Shown here: positions 1 to 10,138 of the stretch, piece by piece | How positions within the stretch are numbered: position 1 is the first letter of the stretch | Layout of the letters: every line of letters starts with the position of its first letter | Assembly: GCA_029975525.1 (NCBI GenBank) | Contig: JARKOX010000128.1 | Location: forward strand, 1 to 64,000 | From: Prolixibacteraceae bacterium | GTDB lineage: Bacteria > Bacteroidota > Bacteroidia > Bacteroidales > Prolixibacteraceae | Direction: 5' to 3' | Length of the DNA stretch: 64,000 bases | The notes under the pieces: model-generated | What the model was told of the DNA's origin: nothing | What the model saw: the letters and a program-made list of their open reading frames with translations, nothing else | Databases searched by the model: none | Made by a program: the position numbers and the translations under genes

Positions 1-1
1 C

Positions 2-718
2 GCCAACATTTACAAAAACGAGGTACAATTCAGCGAAGAGCGGCTGGGGAAAATATTAAAATCGCGCCGCAGCCAGGTTTTCCTCTCCACAAAAGTTTCC
101 GAACGCTCCGGCGAGAAGGCCAAAGCGGCGATCGAGGCGAGCCTGAAAAGATTGCAGACCGACTATGTTGACCTTTACCAGGTGCACAGTGTCGTGGATG
201 AAGAGGAGGTGCGCCAGTTCGGACAAAAAGAGGGCATTCTGCCTGTATTGAAAAAGCTGCAGGAAGAGGGAGTGATCAAACACATCGGATTTACCGGGCA
301 TACCTCGGCCAAAGCCATGAAACTGGCGGCCGAAATGTATGATTTCGACACGATGCTGATTGCCCTCAACCATCACCAGAAAGGGAAAGAACCTTTTGAA
401 GAGCAGCCAGTTCCCTATGCGGCAGGCAAAGGAATGGGCGTGCTGGCCATGAAACTGATCCGTCCGCGCGAAACCGTGGCTGGCCTCCGTCCGGAAGAGC
501 TGATCCGCTACGGACTCACCCTGGACCATTTTACCGCAGCAATTATTGGGATAGACAGTCTGGAGGTGCTGAAAGCCAATATCGATCTTTTACGGAATTT
601 CAAGCCGTTGTCGCCCGAGCGGATGAAAGAGCTGCACGGCTCGCTGCAACCTTTCTACCGCGGCACACACCTGCCCTGGATGCAACCCGGCTACATCGAC
701 GGAAGAAACTGGGGGTAA
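2..718 (+). CDS. Aldo/keto reductase family protein, 5' end missing (window edge)
   Basis: The reading frame is open from base 2, so the ORF-track start at 152 is internal and the true start lies left of the window. The visible 238 residues are the C-terminal part of an NADPH-dependent aldo/keto reductase. An FLSTKV segment supplies the conserved barrel lysine, and YVDLYQVHS supplies the active-site histidine after the DYVDLY strand. Later strands (HIGFTGHTS, GVLAMKLIRP) fit the TIM barrel. The C-terminal extension resembles the larger AKRs that carry an extra C-terminal segment, but no CxxC ferredoxin motif is visible here. The substrate cannot be read from the sequence. It converges on the DUF1015 gene with a shared hairpin terminator between them. 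Confidence 0.88.
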   Translation, partial: ANIYKNEVQFSEERLGKILKSRRSQVFLSTKVSERSGEKAKAAIEASLKRLQTDYVDLYQVHSVVDEEEVRQFGQKEGILPVLKKLQEEGVIKHIGFTGHTSAKAMKLAAEMYDFDTMLIALNHHQKGKEPFEEQPVPYAAGKGMGVLAMKLIRPRETVAGLRPEELIRYGLTLDHFTAAIIGIDSLEVLKANIDLLRNFKPLSPERMKELHGSLQPFYRGTHLPWMQPGYIDGRNWG

Positions 719-730
719 CCCGTCAGTAAA

Positions 731-774
731 AAAAAGCAGGGTCTCCGGAGTTTTCCGGGCAGCCCTGCTTTTTT
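731..774. terminator. Bidirectional rho-independent terminator
   Basis: AAAAAGCAGGG pairs with CCCTGCTTTTTT around a loop of about 21 bases. The A-run and T-run let it work on both strands. It sits exactly between the converging aldo/keto reductase and DUF1015 genes. Confidence 0.85.
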
Positions 775-781
775 ATGCGAA

Positions 782-2032
782 TTAGCCGAGTGTGTGGATC
801 ACCAGCCCCGAACGCAATTTGGGTTCAAACCAGGTGGTTTTGGGCGGCATAATATTTCCCGAGTCGGCAATCCGGATCAGCTGCGACATCGAAACCGGGA
901 AAAGGGCAAAGGCAACCTGCATTTCTCCCGTGTCAACCCGTTTCTTCAGCTCGCCCAGTCCGCGGATCCCGCCGACAAAATCGATACGCTGCGAAGTGCG
1001 CAGATCGGCAATCCCCAGCACCGGCTCCAGAATCTGCTCCGAGAGGATCGTCACATCCAGGCCGCCAATCGGGTCGCTGTCGTTGTACGTTTTGCTGCGG
1101 GCAGTCAGTTTGTACCAGTTTCCGGAGAGGTACATGCTGAATTCGTGCAGACGGGCAGGTTTGTAGATTTCGGCTCCCTGCTTTTCCACTTCAAAGCCTT
1201 TCTGCAGGGCGGTCAGAAACTCCTCTTCCGTGAGGCCGTTCAAATCTTTCACCACCCGGTTGTAGTCAATGATCTGGAGCTGGTTGTCGGGGAAATGCAC
1301 CGCCATAAAAAAGTTATACTCCTCATTTCCGGTGTGATTGGGATTCCGGGCCTGCCGTTCAGCGCCAATCCGCGCAGCAGCGGCCGTGCGGTGATGTCCG
1401 TCGGCCACGTAGGTAAACGGAACTTTTTCAGCAAACAGACGTTCCAGCTCGCCGTTAACGGCAGCCTCCTTCACCGGCCAGAAGTGATGGCCGAATCCGT
1501 CTTCTGCCACAAAATCATACTCCGGCTCCTGGTTCCTGACAATATTTTCGACAATGGCATCAATTTCGGGAACCGCCTTGTAGGAAAAGAATACCGGCTC
1601 GATGTTGGCATTCAGGTAACGGGTGAGGATCATCCGGTCTTCCTCTTTGTCGGGACGGGTCAACTCGTGTTTGCGGATGATGCCGTTTTCGTAATCGGCG
1701 CAGGCGGCGCAGCCTACCAGGCCATACTGGGTGCGCCCGTTCATGGTTTGGGCGTAAATATAAAAACGGGGTTCCTCGTCTTCCACCAGCCAGCCGTTGT
1801 GCTGAAATTTCTGAAAATTTTCCACCGCCTTGTTGTACACCGTTTCGGAATGGATATCGGTTTCGGGCGGACAGTCAATTTCGGCGCGGGTAACATGCAA
1901 CAGCGAACACTCTTTTCCGGCGGCCATGCGGGCTGCCTCTTCACTGTTCATTACATCGTAGGGCAGGCAGGCCAGTTCTTTAACAATTTCTTTGGGCGGT
2001 CTGAGACCTTTAAATGATTTTACGGTTGCCAT
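782..2032 (-). CDS. DUF1015 family protein
   Basis: This 416-residue protein matches the DUF1015 family in length and in motifs: KSFKGLRPP near the N-terminus, LPYDVMN, the LLHVTRAEID segment, and YVADGHHRTAAAAR near residue 210. The family has no established biochemical function. It is a soluble protein with no signal peptide. The gene lies about 200 bp downstream of serA, the last of three co-directional genes serC-serA-DUF1015, an order I recall from other Bacteroidales. A link to serine metabolism is therefore inferred from synteny only. The long antisense ORF 794-2017 is a shadow of this gene. Confidence 0.9.
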   Translation of the reverse strand: MATVKSFKGLRPPKEIVKELACLPYDVMNSEEAARMAAGKECSLLHVTRAEIDCPPETDIHSETVYNKAVENFQKFQHNGWLVEDEEPRFYIYAQTMNGRTQYGLVGCAACADYENGIIRKHELTRPDKEEDRMILTRYLNANIEPVFFSYKAVPEIDAIVENIVRNQEPEYDFVAEDGFGHHFWPVKEAAVNGELERLFAEKVPFTYVADGHHRTAAAARIGAERQARNPNHTGNEEYNFFMAVHFPDNQLQIIDYNRVVKDLNGLTEEEFLTALQKGFEVEKQGAEIYKPARLHEFSMYLSGNWYKLTARSKTYNDSDPIGGLDVTILSEQILEPVLGIADLRTSQRIDFVGGIRGLGELKKRVDTGEMQVAFALFPVSMSQLIRIADSGNIMPPKTTWFEPKLRSGLVIHTLG

Positions 2033-2230
2033 ATCAGTTTTTTATGAGATTGGTGACGATTTTTTTCACACAACAAATAGGACTTGTCGCCAACTTCAGC
2101 CTTTGGCGGCAAAAAACCGCTAAGGAAAGCAAAAATCAGCACAAGGAGATACAAAAATACCCGAAGAAGTGGAAATATGAAAAATTGATGAAGCCTGGTA
2201 CCAACTTCTCCGGTCCTGCCCGGAGCGCGG

Positions 2231-3151
2231 TTATTTGTTCACCTGAAACTCGACGTTGCCTTTTTCAAAGAAAGCCACAATCTGTTCAGCGGCAGCCACA
2301 CCGGCATTGGTATTGGCTTCAGCAGTTTGAGCCCCCATTTTTTTCGGTGTAAAATAGTACCGTCCGCTGAATTTTTCTGCAAAAACAGCCTTGCAGTCCG
2401 GCTCGATATCCGACAGGTAACGAATATCGGGGCGCTCTTCCATGATCCGGCACAGGTCGGCTTCGTTGACCACCTCTTTGCGGGCGGTGTTGATAACGAT
2501 AGCCCCTTTTTTGAGTTCCTGGAGGACGGAATAACTAACCGACCGGAGGTGTTCGCCGCGGGCCGGCACATGGATCGATACCACGTCGCTTTTGCGATAC
2601 AGCTCTTCGAGCGAGTCGGTAACTTTCAGGCCGATGGCAGCGGCCGCCGATTTGCTGTAACGGGTGAAGACGATCACCTTCATCCCCAGCGCACGGGCAA
2701 TGCGGAAAACATTGCGGGCCACGTACCCGAACCCATGCAGCCCGAGGGTACGTCCGCGAAGCTCCCCGCCCGATTTGCCGCTAAAAAACTCGCGAATGCC
2801 GTAAATCGCCAGCCCGATTGCCAGCTCGGCCACCGCGTTGGCGTTTTGCCCGGGGGTGTTCATCACCACAATGCCGCGCTCCCTGGCTGCCTGGCAATCA
2901 ACATTATCGTAACCCGATCCGGCCCGGACCACGATCTTCGCATTTTGGGCAGCTTCCAGCACTTCGGCATCGACGATGTCGCTGCGCACTATGATGGCAT
3001 CAACATCGGCCACGGCAGCGATAAATTCGCTTTTTGACGTGTAGCTTTCGAGCGTTGTAAACTGGTAACCTGCCTTGCGGATTACTTTTTCAATTTTGTT
3101 TTTTGCTTCAGGAGCAAATGGCTTGTCGGTCGCAACTAAAACTTTTTTCAT
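2231..3151 (-). CDS. serA: D-3-phosphoglycerate dehydrogenase, short form
   Basis: This 306-residue NAD-dependent D-2-hydroxyacid dehydrogenase catalyses the first step of serine synthesis, 3-phosphoglycerate to 3-phosphohydroxypyruvate. The substrate-binding half carries VRAGSGYDNVD, and the Rossmann nucleotide loop is LGLHGFGYVARN. The catalytic Arg is in INTARKEVV and the Glu in the LSDIEPD region. At the place of the usual histidine the sequence reads TPKKMGAQTAEA, a lysine variant I associate with Bacteroidales SerA. There is no C-terminal ACT domain, so feedback by serine through ACT is not expected. The start at 3151 follows a purine-rich AAAGAAAGGG. It is preceded by serC and a terminator, so the pair is partly uncoupled. 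Confidence 0.92.
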   Translation of the reverse strand: MKKVLVATDKPFAPEAKNKIEKVIRKAGYQFTTLESYTSKSEFIAAVADVDAIIVRSDIVDAEVLEAAQNAKIVVRAGSGYDNVDCQAARERGIVVMNTPGQNANAVAELAIGLAIYGIREFFSGKSGGELRGRTLGLHGFGYVARNVFRIARALGMKVIVFTRYSKSAAAAIGLKVTDSLEELYRKSDVVSIHVPARGEHLRSVSYSVLQELKKGAIVINTARKEVVNEADLCRIMEERPDIRYLSDIEPDCKAVFAEKFSGRYYFTPKKMGAQTAEANTNAGVAAAEQIVAFFEKGNVEFQVNK

Positions 3152-3165
3152 CCCTTTCTTTGATT
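3151..3165 (-). promoter_or_regulatory. serA ribosome-binding region, complementary to the serC leader
   Basis: On the minus strand AATCAAAGAAAGGGA runs directly into the serA ATG. It is a strong purine-rich ribosome-binding site in a genome where most genes lack one. Its exact reverse complement occurs in the serC leader at 4344-4358. Confidence 0.5.
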
Positions 3166-3182
3166 AAAGTTTTAACTTCTGA

Positions 3183-3213
3183 ATAAAAAAACAGAGCAGG
3201 ACCCGCTGGCCCT
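3183..3213 (-). terminator. Rho-independent terminator between serC and serA
   Basis: On the minus strand GAGCAGGG and CCTGCTC form a stem followed by TGTTTTTTTATTC. It lies in the 75-bp gap after serC, so part of the transcription should stop before serA. Confidence 0.8.
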
Positions 3214-3226
3214 GCTCCTGACTTAT

Positions 3227-4297
3227 TTAGTTGTTTTTTTCAAACTCCTTCATCACGTCAACCAACGCCTGGACACTTTCGATCGGCATGGCATTGTACA
3301 GCGATGCACGGAAGCCGCCCACCGAACGGTGACCTTTCAACCCAATCATTCCACGCGAGGTGGCGAAATCGTTGAATGCTTTTTCCAGCTCGGCATATTC
3401 GGGTGCCATCACAAAAATGACATTCATGCGGGAGCGGTCGGCCGGATCGGGAATGGTTGAGGCGAACATTTTGTTGCGTTCAATTTCCGCGTAAAGCAGT
3501 TCGGCTTTTGCCTTGTTGATTTTTTCTATTGCTTCAACCCCACCCTGCTCTTTCAGCCAGATCAGCGTTTGCAGGCAGCCGAACACCGGCACGGTTCCGG
3601 GCGTGTTAAACATCGAATCGTTTTCGATATGCACGCGGTAGTCGAGCATCGTCGGAATCGGACGCGAAACTTTGCCCAGCAGGTCGTTTTTGACAATCAC
3701 CAGCGTAGCGGCCGAGGGGCCCAGGTTTTTCTGTGCGCCGGCATAAATGAGGGCATATTTGGACACATCGATCGGGCGGCTGAAAATGTCGGACGACATG
3801 TCGGATACCAGCGGCACCGGCGAAACCGGGTCAACCAGGATCTCGGTTCCGTAGATCGTATTGTTCGAGGTGTAGTGGAAATAGTCCACATCGGCCGGAA
3901 CCTGGTAATTTTTCGGAATGTAGCTGAAGTTTTTGTCTTTCGACGAAGCCACTTCAACCACTTCGCCCAGGAAGCGGGCTTCTTTGATTGCTTTGGAAGC
4001 CCACGAACCGGTGTTCAGGTAAGCGGCTTTGGTTTCGAGCAGGTTGTAGGGAGCCATCAAAAACTGAAGGCTGGCGCCGCCCTGCAGAAACAGAACCGAA
4101 TATCCGTCGGGAACCTGGAGCAGCTCTTTTACCAGATCCATGGCTTGGGTAATCACCGCCACAAACTCTTTGCTCCGGTGTGAAACCTCCATCACCGACA
4201 GACCCGTGCCGGCGAAATTGAGGATCGCTTCCGCGGTTTTTTCCTTGGTGAACTCGGGCAATATCGATGGCCCGGCGTAAAAATTGTGTTTCTTCAT
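3227..4297 (-). CDS. serC: Phosphoserine aminotransferase
   Basis: This PLP enzyme converts 3-phosphohydroxypyruvate and glutamate to phosphoserine, the second step of serine synthesis, and can serve PLP synthesis too. It begins [14 protein letters not shown], the classic SerC N-terminus, so I use the ATG at 4297 (356 aa) rather than the ORF-track start at 4345, which would add 16 non-conserved residues. The PLP lysine lies in [11 protein letters not shown], and HRSKEF and [16 protein letters not shown] are conserved substrate-binding segments. It is the first gene of the serC-serA-DUF1015 series and is followed by a terminator. Confidence 0.95.
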   Translation of the reverse strand: MKKHNFYAGPSILPEFTKEKTAEAILNFAGTGLSVMEVSHRSKEFVAVITQAMDLVKELLQVPDGYSVLFLQGGASLQFLMAPYNLLETKAAYLNTGSWASKAIKEARFLGEVVEVASSKDKNFSYIPKNYQVPADVDYFHYTSNNTIYGTEILVDPVSPVPLVSDMSSDIFSRPIDVSKYALIYAGAQKNLGPSAATLVIVKNDLLGKVSRPIPTMLDYRVHIENDSMFNTPGTVPVFGCLQTLIWLKEQGGVEAIEKINKAKAELLYAEIERNKMFASTIPDPADRSRMNVIFVMAPEYAELEKAFNDFATSRGMIGLKGHRSVGGFRASLYNAMPIESVQALVDVMKEFEKNN

Positions 4298-4343
4298 TTG
4301 TTCAGTATTTTTTGAGTTAATAACTATTTTTTTCGGCAACCTC

Positions 4344-4358
4344 AATCAAAGAAAGGGA
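4344..4358 (-). promoter_or_regulatory. serC leader element, antisense to the serA ribosome-binding site
   Basis: In the serC transcript this reads UCCCUUUCUUUGAUU, 46 nt before the serC ATG. It is a perfect 15-base complement of the serA ribosome-binding region at 3151-3165, extendable by about three further pairs if G-U is allowed. A regulatory role is inference. Confidence 0.4.
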
Positions 4359-4542
4359 AAAGTTGAGGCAAGACCGATGAGAAAAATCAAGGTATGCTGC
4401 ACGTTTGCAGGTTTTACAACAAGATTATAAAACACAAATATTCCTGACAAATATCAGAAAAAATAGAGATAAAATATTCCATCAGGCAGAAAAGCGCCCG
4501 TAAATCCTGATTTTTTAAACCTGGCGACACATCGTCCGGGGT

Positions 4543-4587
4543 GTTAAAAAACAGCAGGCGCCATTCCCGGAGGAGAAGCGCCTGCTG
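4543..4587 (-). terminator. Rho-independent terminator of gcvT
   Basis: On the minus strand CAGCAGGCGC and GCGCCTGCTG form a ten-pair stem followed by TTTTTTAACACC, about 30 bp after the gcvT stop. Confidence 0.85.
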
Positions 4588-4614
4588 CCCGCTGATAATT
4601 CGCTATCCGAAGGA

Positions 4615-5697
4615 TCAGATAAAGGGGAGTTTTACGATTTCTGCCGGAACTTTTTTATCACGGATTCCGACAAACAGCGTGGTGCCAATAGCCGAATACT
4701 CTTTGGAAACATACCCCATGCCGATTCCCTGGTTCATCACCGGCGACATGGTTCCGGAGGTTACCCGCCCGATCACGGTCCCTTCCGAATTATACAAAAG
4801 GTAGTCGTGGCGCGGAATACCCCGTTCGAGCATCACAAACCCGCGCAGTTTGCGGCTGACCCCCTCTTTTTGCTGCATGGCCAGGAACTCGCGGTCGATA
4901 AACAGGCGGCCGTTATTAAATTTGGTGATCCATCCCAGCCCGGCTTCAATGGGCGAAGTGGTGTCGTCGATATCATTTCCGTAGAGGCAGAACCCTTTTT
5001 CGAGGCGCAGGGTGTCGCGTGCCCCCAGCCCGATGGGTTTGATGCCAAATTCAGCGCCGGCCTCAAAAATGGCCTTCCAGAGTTTCTCCCCGTCTTCATT
5101 GTAAAAATAGAGTTCGAAACCGCCCGCCCCGGTGTATCCGGTTGCCGATACAATTACATTACTGACGCCGGCTACCTCTCCCGTAAAAAAGGTGTAATTT
5201 TTCTGGGCTGAAAGATTTACCGGGGTGAGCTTCTGAAGGGTGTCGACAGCTTTCGGGCCCTGAATGGCCAACAGGCTGATGCGGTCGGAGGCATTTTCCA
5301 GTTCAGCCCCGGCGCTGTTCTGGCTCACCAGCCAGTTCCAGTCTTTTTCGATATTGGAGGCGTTGACCACCAGCAGGTATTTCTCCGGCTCGTAGCAGTA
5401 TAACAGCAAATCGTCCACAATGCCCCCTTTCCCGTTGGGAAAGCAGGAGTATTGAGCCTGACCCGGCACCAAAACCGTCGGATCGTTGGAGCAGACTTTT
5501 TTAAGCAGTTCGAGGGCCTGGGGGCCTTTTACCCATATTTCACCCATATGCGAAACATCGAAAACTCCCACCCCGTTGCGTACGGTCATATGCTCATCTT
5601 TAATGCCGGAGAACTCCAGCGGCATCTCAAATCCGCCAAATTCTACCATCTTGCCGCCGTTTGCTTTATGAAGGCTATTGAATACAGTTTTCTTCAT
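4615..5697 (-). CDS. gcvT: Aminomethyltransferase, glycine cleavage system T protein
   Basis: This 360-residue tetrahydrofolate-dependent T protein releases ammonia from the aminomethyl-lipoyl H protein and makes 5,10-methylene-THF. The family is clear from [11 protein letters not shown] near residue 45, the [10 protein letters not shown] segment, the [14 protein letters not shown] folate-binding region, and [20 protein letters not shown]. Length is normal. The gene is monocistronic with its own terminator; the P and H proteins are not in the window. Its nearness to the serC-serA cluster is consistent with serine-glycine-C1 metabolism. Confidence 0.95.
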   Translation of the reverse strand: MKKTVFNSLHKANGGKMVEFGGFEMPLEFSGIKDEHMTVRNGVGVFDVSHMGEIWVKGPQALELLKKVCSNDPTVLVPGQAQYSCFPNGKGGIVDDLLLYCYEPEKYLLVVNASNIEKDWNWLVSQNSAGAELENASDRISLLAIQGPKAVDTLQKLTPVNLSAQKNYTFFTGEVAGVSNVIVSATGYTGAGGFELYFYNEDGEKLWKAIFEAGAEFGIKPIGLGARDTLRLEKGFCLYGNDIDDTTSPIEAGLGWITKFNNGRLFIDREFLAMQQKEGVSRKLRGFVMLERGIPRHDYLLYNSEGTVIGRVTSGTMSPVMNQGIGMGYVSKEYSAIGTTLFVGIRDKKVPAEIVKLPFI

Positions 5698-5850
5698 GAA
5701 TTATATTATTTTCGAATGCTCAAAATTATAGATTGCATGCAGGGGAAATTATGAATTTAATCAGCAAACCTGCAGGGCATGCTGATCCTCCTCCTGAACA
5801 CAAAAAATGAAGCGCAAAGGTATAATTTAAAACCTTAAATTTGACAAATT

Positions 5851-6207
5851 ATGAATTCGTTGACCGATCTCCGTTATCTGGAAGAAGTTGCCTCTGGCGA
5901 TGCTGCTTTCGTCCGCGAGATAGCCGAAACATTCTTCCGTCAGATTCCTGATTTTGTTCAGAACATGCAGCGCTTCCTCGCCAACCGGGAATATGGGCTG
6001 CTGGCCAAAGAAGCCCACACCGCCAAATCGTCGGTACTGCTTTTTGGCCTCTCTCACCTGGCCGACCGGTTGAAAGAGCTGCAATTGCTGGCCGAAAAAT
6101 CAGAGCAGGTGGAACGTTATTCCGAAATTATCGAAGAATTTGAAACCACCTGCCGGCTGGCAACCGACGAAATTAAAGTGAAACTCGGCTTAACCGAACC
6201 GATGTGA
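5851..6207 (+). CDS. Orphan HPt (histidine phosphotransfer) domain protein
   Basis: This 118-residue, all-helical protein has the HPt signature EAHTAKSS with the phospho-accepting His at residue 56 (HxxKSS; the usual form is HxxKGSS). It should relay phosphate between a hybrid sensor kinase and a response regulator, neither of which is in the window. The gene overlaps the next one by four bases at ATGTGA/GTGA, so translation is probably coupled. It has no signal peptide or membrane segment. Confidence 0.85.
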   Translation: MNSLTDLRYLEEVASGDAAFVREIAETFFRQIPDFVQNMQRFLANREYGLLAKEAHTAKSSVLLFGLSHLADRLKELQLLAEKSEQVERYSEIIEEFETTCRLATDEIKVKLGLTEPM

Positions 6208-6497
6208 TGATCGAGACCATCGGCTGGACCGGAAATATCCTCTTTGCGGTCTGCGGCATTCCGCAGGCGGTTAAGACGTGGCGTACCAAACGCGCCGAGG
6301 ACCTGAGCGCGCTCTTTCTCTGGCTCTGGCTCACCGCCGAACTCCTCACCTTCTTTTACATCGTCGCCCTCGACCTGCAAACCCGCACTTTTCATTTCCC
6401 GCTCTACTTCAACTACACTTTCAACACCATCCTGGCCACCTACCTGCTCTACGCCAAATATTTCTACAAGGCTCCTGCAAACAGGAAAGGCAACTGA
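6204..6497 (+). CDS. SemiSWEET-like PQ-loop small membrane transporter
   Basis: This 97-residue protein has three predicted membrane helices: 1-20 with GNILFAVCGIPQ, about 36-57 with LFLWLWLTAELLTFFYI, and about 65-86. The PQ motif lies in GIPQAVKTWRTKRAEDLS, the arrangement of bacterial SemiSWEET half-transporters, which work as dimers and move small sugars. Other PQ-loop proteins move amino acids, so the substrate is open. Translation starts at GTG 6204 (overlapping the HPt stop) or ATG 6207. Confidence 0.75.
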   Translation: MMIETIGWTGNILFAVCGIPQAVKTWRTKRAEDLSALFLWLWLTAELLTFFYIVALDLQTRTFHFPLYFNYTFNTILATYLLYAKYFYKAPANRKGN

Positions 6498-6549
6498 AGC
6501 GCCTTAACTTCAATTGCCTTTCTGTCAAAATATTGCCTTGCCGGCGTAA

Positions 6550-7773
6550 TCAAAATCCCATTTCGCTGAATGTCTTTTTGATCCGTCCGATGGCATCCAT
6601 CAGCTGTTCTTCGGTGATCACCAGCGGAGGGGTAAACCGGATGATGTGTTCGTGGGTAGGTTTGGCGATGACGCCGTTCTCCTTCATGCCGAGGCAAAGA
6701 TCCCAGGCCGATTTGCCCCGAACGGGTTTAATGGCAACGGCATTGAGCAGCCCTTTCCCACGGACGGTCTGGATCATCTCCGAGCGAATGCCTTTCATCT
6801 CTTCGCGGAAGATGGCGCCCAGTCTTTCGGCATTTTCAGCCAGTTTCTCTTCCTGCAGCACCTCCAGGGCGGTCATGGCCACCCGGCAGGCGATCGGATT
6901 TCCGCCGTAAGTGCTGCCATGTTCTCCGGGTTTAATCGTCAGCATCACTTCATCGTCGGCCAGTACGCACGAAACCGGGAACATACCGCCCGAAAGGGCT
7001 TTCCCGAGGATCAGAATGTCGGGACGGACATTTTCGTGGTCGCAGGCCAGCATGCGGCCGGTGCGTCCCAGACCGGTCTGCACTTCGTCGGCCATAAACA
7101 GTACCCGGTATTTTTTACACAGCGCGGCTGCTTTGGCCAGGAAACCATCTTCGGGAACATAAACGCCGGCTTCGGCCTGGATCGGTTCTACCAGAAAACC
7201 AGCCACGTTGGGATCCTGCAGCGCCTTTTCCAGCGCCTTCAGGTCGTTGTACGGAATATTAATAAAACCAGGTGTGTAGGGACCATATTCGTTGTAGGCA
7301 TCCGGATCAGACGACATGGAGATGATGGTGATGGTACGCCCGTGAAAATTGCCGTTGCAAACCACAATTTTCGCTTCGTTGCGCGGAATTCCCTTCACCT
7401 TGTATGCCCATTTGCGGCAAAGTTTCAGGGCGGTTTCATCGGCTTCGGCGCCCGAGTTCATCGGCAACATGCGGTCGTAGCCAAACAGCCGGGTCATGTA
7501 TTCTTCCCATTCGCCCAGCAAATTGTTGTAAAAAGCCCGTGAGGTGAGCGCCAGTTTCGAAGCCTGATCGGCAAGCGCTTTTACAATTTTCGGATGGCAG
7601 TGGCCTTGGTTAACGGCAGAATAGGCCGCCAGAAAATCATAATAACGACGTCCTTCCACATCCCACACAAAAACGCCTTCGCCACGTTCGAGCACTACCG
7701 GCAGCGGGTGGTAGTTGTGCGCCCCAAACCGGTCTTCCCGGTCCATATATTCCTGAGAAGTCATTTTACCCAT
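6550..7773 (-). CDS. rocD: Ornithine aminotransferase (ornithine-oxo-acid transaminase)
   Basis: This class-III PLP aminotransferase converts ornithine and 2-oxoglutarate to glutamate semialdehyde and glutamate. The diagnostic N-terminus [13 protein letters not shown] (here [13 protein letters not shown]) separates OAT from acetylornithine aminotransferases. [14 protein letters not shown], the [14 protein letters not shown] cofactor region and the PLP lysine in [14 protein letters not shown] are all present. The ORF track starts at 7926, but the first 51 residues are not family-like and overlap the upstream gene. I use the ATG at 7773 (407 aa); 7764 is equally possible. The gene follows the BatA-type gene on the same strand. 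Confidence 0.93.
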   Translation of the reverse strand: MGKMTSQEYMDREDRFGAHNYHPLPVVLERGEGVFVWDVEGRRYYDFLAAYSAVNQGHCHPKIVKALADQASKLALTSRAFYNNLLGEWEEYMTRLFGYDRMLPMNSGAEADETALKLCRKWAYKVKGIPRNEAKIVVCNGNFHGRTITIISMSSDPDAYNEYGPYTPGFINIPYNDLKALEKALQDPNVAGFLVEPIQAEAGVYVPEDGFLAKAAALCKKYRVLFMADEVQTGLGRTGRMLACDHENVRPDILILGKALSGGMFPVSCVLADDEVMLTIKPGEHGSTYGGNPIACRVAMTALEVLQEEKLAENAERLGAIFREEMKGIRSEMIQTVRGKGLLNAVAIKPVRGKSAWDLCLGMKENGVIAKPTHEHIIRFTPPLVITEEQLMDAIGRIKKTFSEMGF

Positions 7774-7906
7774 AAAATACTGCAATTTTAAATTTCTTGC
7801 AGATTTACAACATTCGTCCCTGATTTCAAAATTCAAAAAGCTGTTAAATAAAAGCTTTTTCTTTTCTGAAGGGAAAAAACATCGATCGCCGGGAGGCGGC
7901 CCAGTC

Positions 7907-9976
7907 CTATTTGAGCAGACGGGCAATCAGCGCTTCGGCCAGCAGGAAAAGGAGCGCTGACACCAGGAACCATTTCCACAGCTTTTTCCCGTTCCGGATT
8001 TCGTCGAAAAGCGCTGAAAAACTCCTGTCGCCGGCACTGATCAGGGATACCTTTTTCAGGTTGTGCTTTTCGATTTCGGTTTGCAGCGCGTTGGTGTCCC
8101 AGTAGCGCAGATCCGACTCGGCGCGGTCGTAATTCATCGAAATGGGCGGCAGCACTTTTTCTCCGGCTTCTACCCGGTAGTGGCCGGCCTGATCGAAATA
8201 TTCCGAAAGGTTAACCCGGAGCATATTGCCTTCGGAAAAGAGCACTTCGGGCATAAACTGCCGGCCCGTTTCGGCATGGGTGACCGTCAGCGGATCGGTG
8301 GAGGAGATTTCCGGAGATTTGGGCAGTGTGGCCCAGCTTTCGCGGCCGATCATCCACGAACTTTTTTGCTGCGGAAGACTATTCAGCACCAGGCTGTAGA
8401 TGGTGGGCACAAACAGCACATTCCGGGCAAAACTTTCGGTTTTGGCAGAAAGCGGAAAACTGAAGACCACAAAATTACCATCTCCAACCGGCTGCGTCGA
8501 CAACGCTTTGTGACCGCTCCGGAACCAGAGCAGCGGCGTTTCGGTAACCTGGATGTGGCGGGCGAAGGTAAAATGCCCGTCCACCTCGGGCAGGGAGATG
8601 TCGTCGTCCCGGCTGCTGAACGCTTCGGCAAATACCGGATGTTTCCATTCGATACCGGAAATGGGAAGTTTGGCGGGATCGATGCCCGAAACCGGGTTGG
8701 CTCCCATCCGGCTGAGCAGCTGGTTGTAATTTTCCGGGTCGCCGTCAAATTCCGGGAAGAAGATCACGCTGCTTCCGTTTTGGGCCGTTTTGACCAGCTC
8801 ATTGATGAGCCCGGTAGAAAAGCTGTTGCTATTCAGCAAAAAGATGGCATGGTACGCAGCCAGCTTGCTCACAGGCAGGTTTTCGAGCGCCATCTCGTCA
8901 AACTGCACATAATCGTCGCCGGCAAACAAGGCCCGCAGGTAGGGCAATCCCTGGTTTTCGCGGGGCGCCGTGCCGCTGTAAAGGGCCAGCGCCTTTAAAA
9001 AGGGCTGCACGGTGTAACTCAGAAACCAGGTGTTGTCGTGGGTAAACGGGTAGTCGGAGATTTCGGCGTAACCGGATTGGTTTCCGGCCGAAAAATTGAG
9101 GTATTTCAGCTGCACCACCTCCTCTTTTTGCGGGCCGATATCAAAATTGGCCAGCGCCTTCAGCGAGTCGTTCAGGAAAAATTTCAGTGGAAGTTTCTGG
9201 TATCCTTCGTCGGAACGGTTGACAATCCGCACGTTGAGTACCTCTTCCTGTCCCAGTTTATGGGCCGGCGTTTCCATCCAGCAGGAGTCGATGTACAGGT
9301 TGCTCACTTTTTCGGGACGCAGGGGGAGCAGGTAGGTGAACAGGCTTGAGTCGGCGCGGAATTCGCCCAAATCGACGGTTTGCTGCTGGAAGTCGCTCAA
9401 CAGGTAGAGCGTTTTTCCGATCCGTTCTCCCTGTTCCGATAAATTGCCGGCGGTTCGGTTGTAAACCTGCGAAAGGGGAATCGAACGCGCCGAGCCCTTC
9501 ACTTCACTCACCTGCCGGATGAACTGATCTTTGTTGAAAAGATGACGGTGCCGGGGGTCAAGATCGTTGGTGATCAGCTGAAAACGGGTAGTGGAGGGAT
9601 AAACGCCGGCAATTTCAACGGCTTTGTTGCGGGCCACTTCCAGCAGTTGTCCCTGCGACGAAAGGGCGTTCATGCTGAAGGAGTTGTCGATGTAAACCGC
9701 CACCACCTGTTCGGGTTGACGGCTTTGCTGGTTGTCGGACGGCAGGTAGGGCTGGGAAAAAACAAAAACCAGGCTCACAATGGCCAAAACCCGCGCCAGC
9801 AGCATCAGCAGTTGCCGGAGCTGCGACTTTTTCTGCGACTCCTTCCGGATATTTTTCAGGTAGTTCACATTGCTGAACCAAACCGTTTTGTACCTCCTGA
9901 AGCTGAACAGATGAATCAGGATGGGGATGGCCACCGTCAGCAGTGCAAATAAAAAGGCAGGGTACAAAAATTTCAT
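7907..9976 (-). CDS. BatA-type membrane protein with vWA domain
   Basis: This 689-residue protein starts with the BatA/aerotolerance N-terminal module: a first membrane helix ([17 protein letters not shown]), the [14 protein letters not shown] segment, and a second helix near residues 55-77. A von Willebrand A fold follows with the metal-site motif DNSFSMN (DxSxS) at about residue 93. A long periplasmic part and a C-terminal helix ([20 protein letters not shown]) complete it. Such proteins in Bacteroidota are envelope proteins of poorly known role. It stands alone without the MoxR, DUF58 or BatB-E genes usually seen with Bat operons. Its stop lies 133 bp before the ornithine aminotransferase start. 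Confidence 0.85.
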   Translation of the reverse strand: MKFLYPAFLFALLTVAIPILIHLFSFRRYKTVWFSNVNYLKNIRKESQKKSQLRQLLMLLARVLAIVSLVFVFSQPYLPSDNQQSRQPEQVVAVYIDNSFSMNALSSQGQLLEVARNKAVEIAGVYPSTTRFQLITNDLDPRHRHLFNKDQFIRQVSEVKGSARSIPLSQVYNRTAGNLSEQGERIGKTLYLLSDFQQQTVDLGEFRADSSLFTYLLPLRPEKVSNLYIDSCWMETPAHKLGQEEVLNVRIVNRSDEGYQKLPLKFFLNDSLKALANFDIGPQKEEVVQLKYLNFSAGNQSGYAEISDYPFTHDNTWFLSYTVQPFLKALALYSGTAPRENQGLPYLRALFAGDDYVQFDEMALENLPVSKLAAYHAIFLLNSNSFSTGLINELVKTAQNGSSVIFFPEFDGDPENYNQLLSRMGANPVSGIDPAKLPISGIEWKHPVFAEAFSSRDDDISLPEVDGHFTFARHIQVTETPLLWFRSGHKALSTQPVGDGNFVVFSFPLSAKTESFARNVLFVPTIYSLVLNSLPQQKSSWMIGRESWATLPKSPEISSTDPLTVTHAETGRQFMPEVLFSEGNMLRVNLSEYFDQAGHYRVEAGEKVLPPISMNYDRAESDLRYWDTNALQTEIEKHNLKKVSLISAGDRSFSALFDEIRNGKKLWKWFLVSALLFLLAEALIARLLK

Positions 9977-10138
9977 TCGTAAAAATTTTCAAAGTTATTG
10001 CTTACCACTCCGCATCAACGTCAACCTTTTCAGCCATTCCCCACGGAACTGAGCAGCTATTTTTTCTTTTTCGGCAGGGATAGCCTTCAACACTGCTGGC
10101 TATTTTATTTCTTCTAAAAGTTAACATCAGCCGGCCGT

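Larger units (their letters stand above)
4298..4614. other. Intergenic region: serC leader and gcvT terminator
   Basis: This 317-bp gap holds the serC promoter and leader (A+T-rich 4400-4490), the 15-bp element complementary to the serA ribosome-binding site, and the gcvT terminator. No small gene or RNA is recognised. Confidence 0.6.

Noticed and set aside
794-2017. 407-aa plus-strand ORF opposite the DUF1015 gene
   Set aside because: It is a full-length antisense shadow of a clear family member; its composition is unlike a real protein and no motif is present.
2208-2225. CTCCGG/CCGGAG hairpin by the serA stop as a terminator
   Set aside because: There is no T-run on either side.
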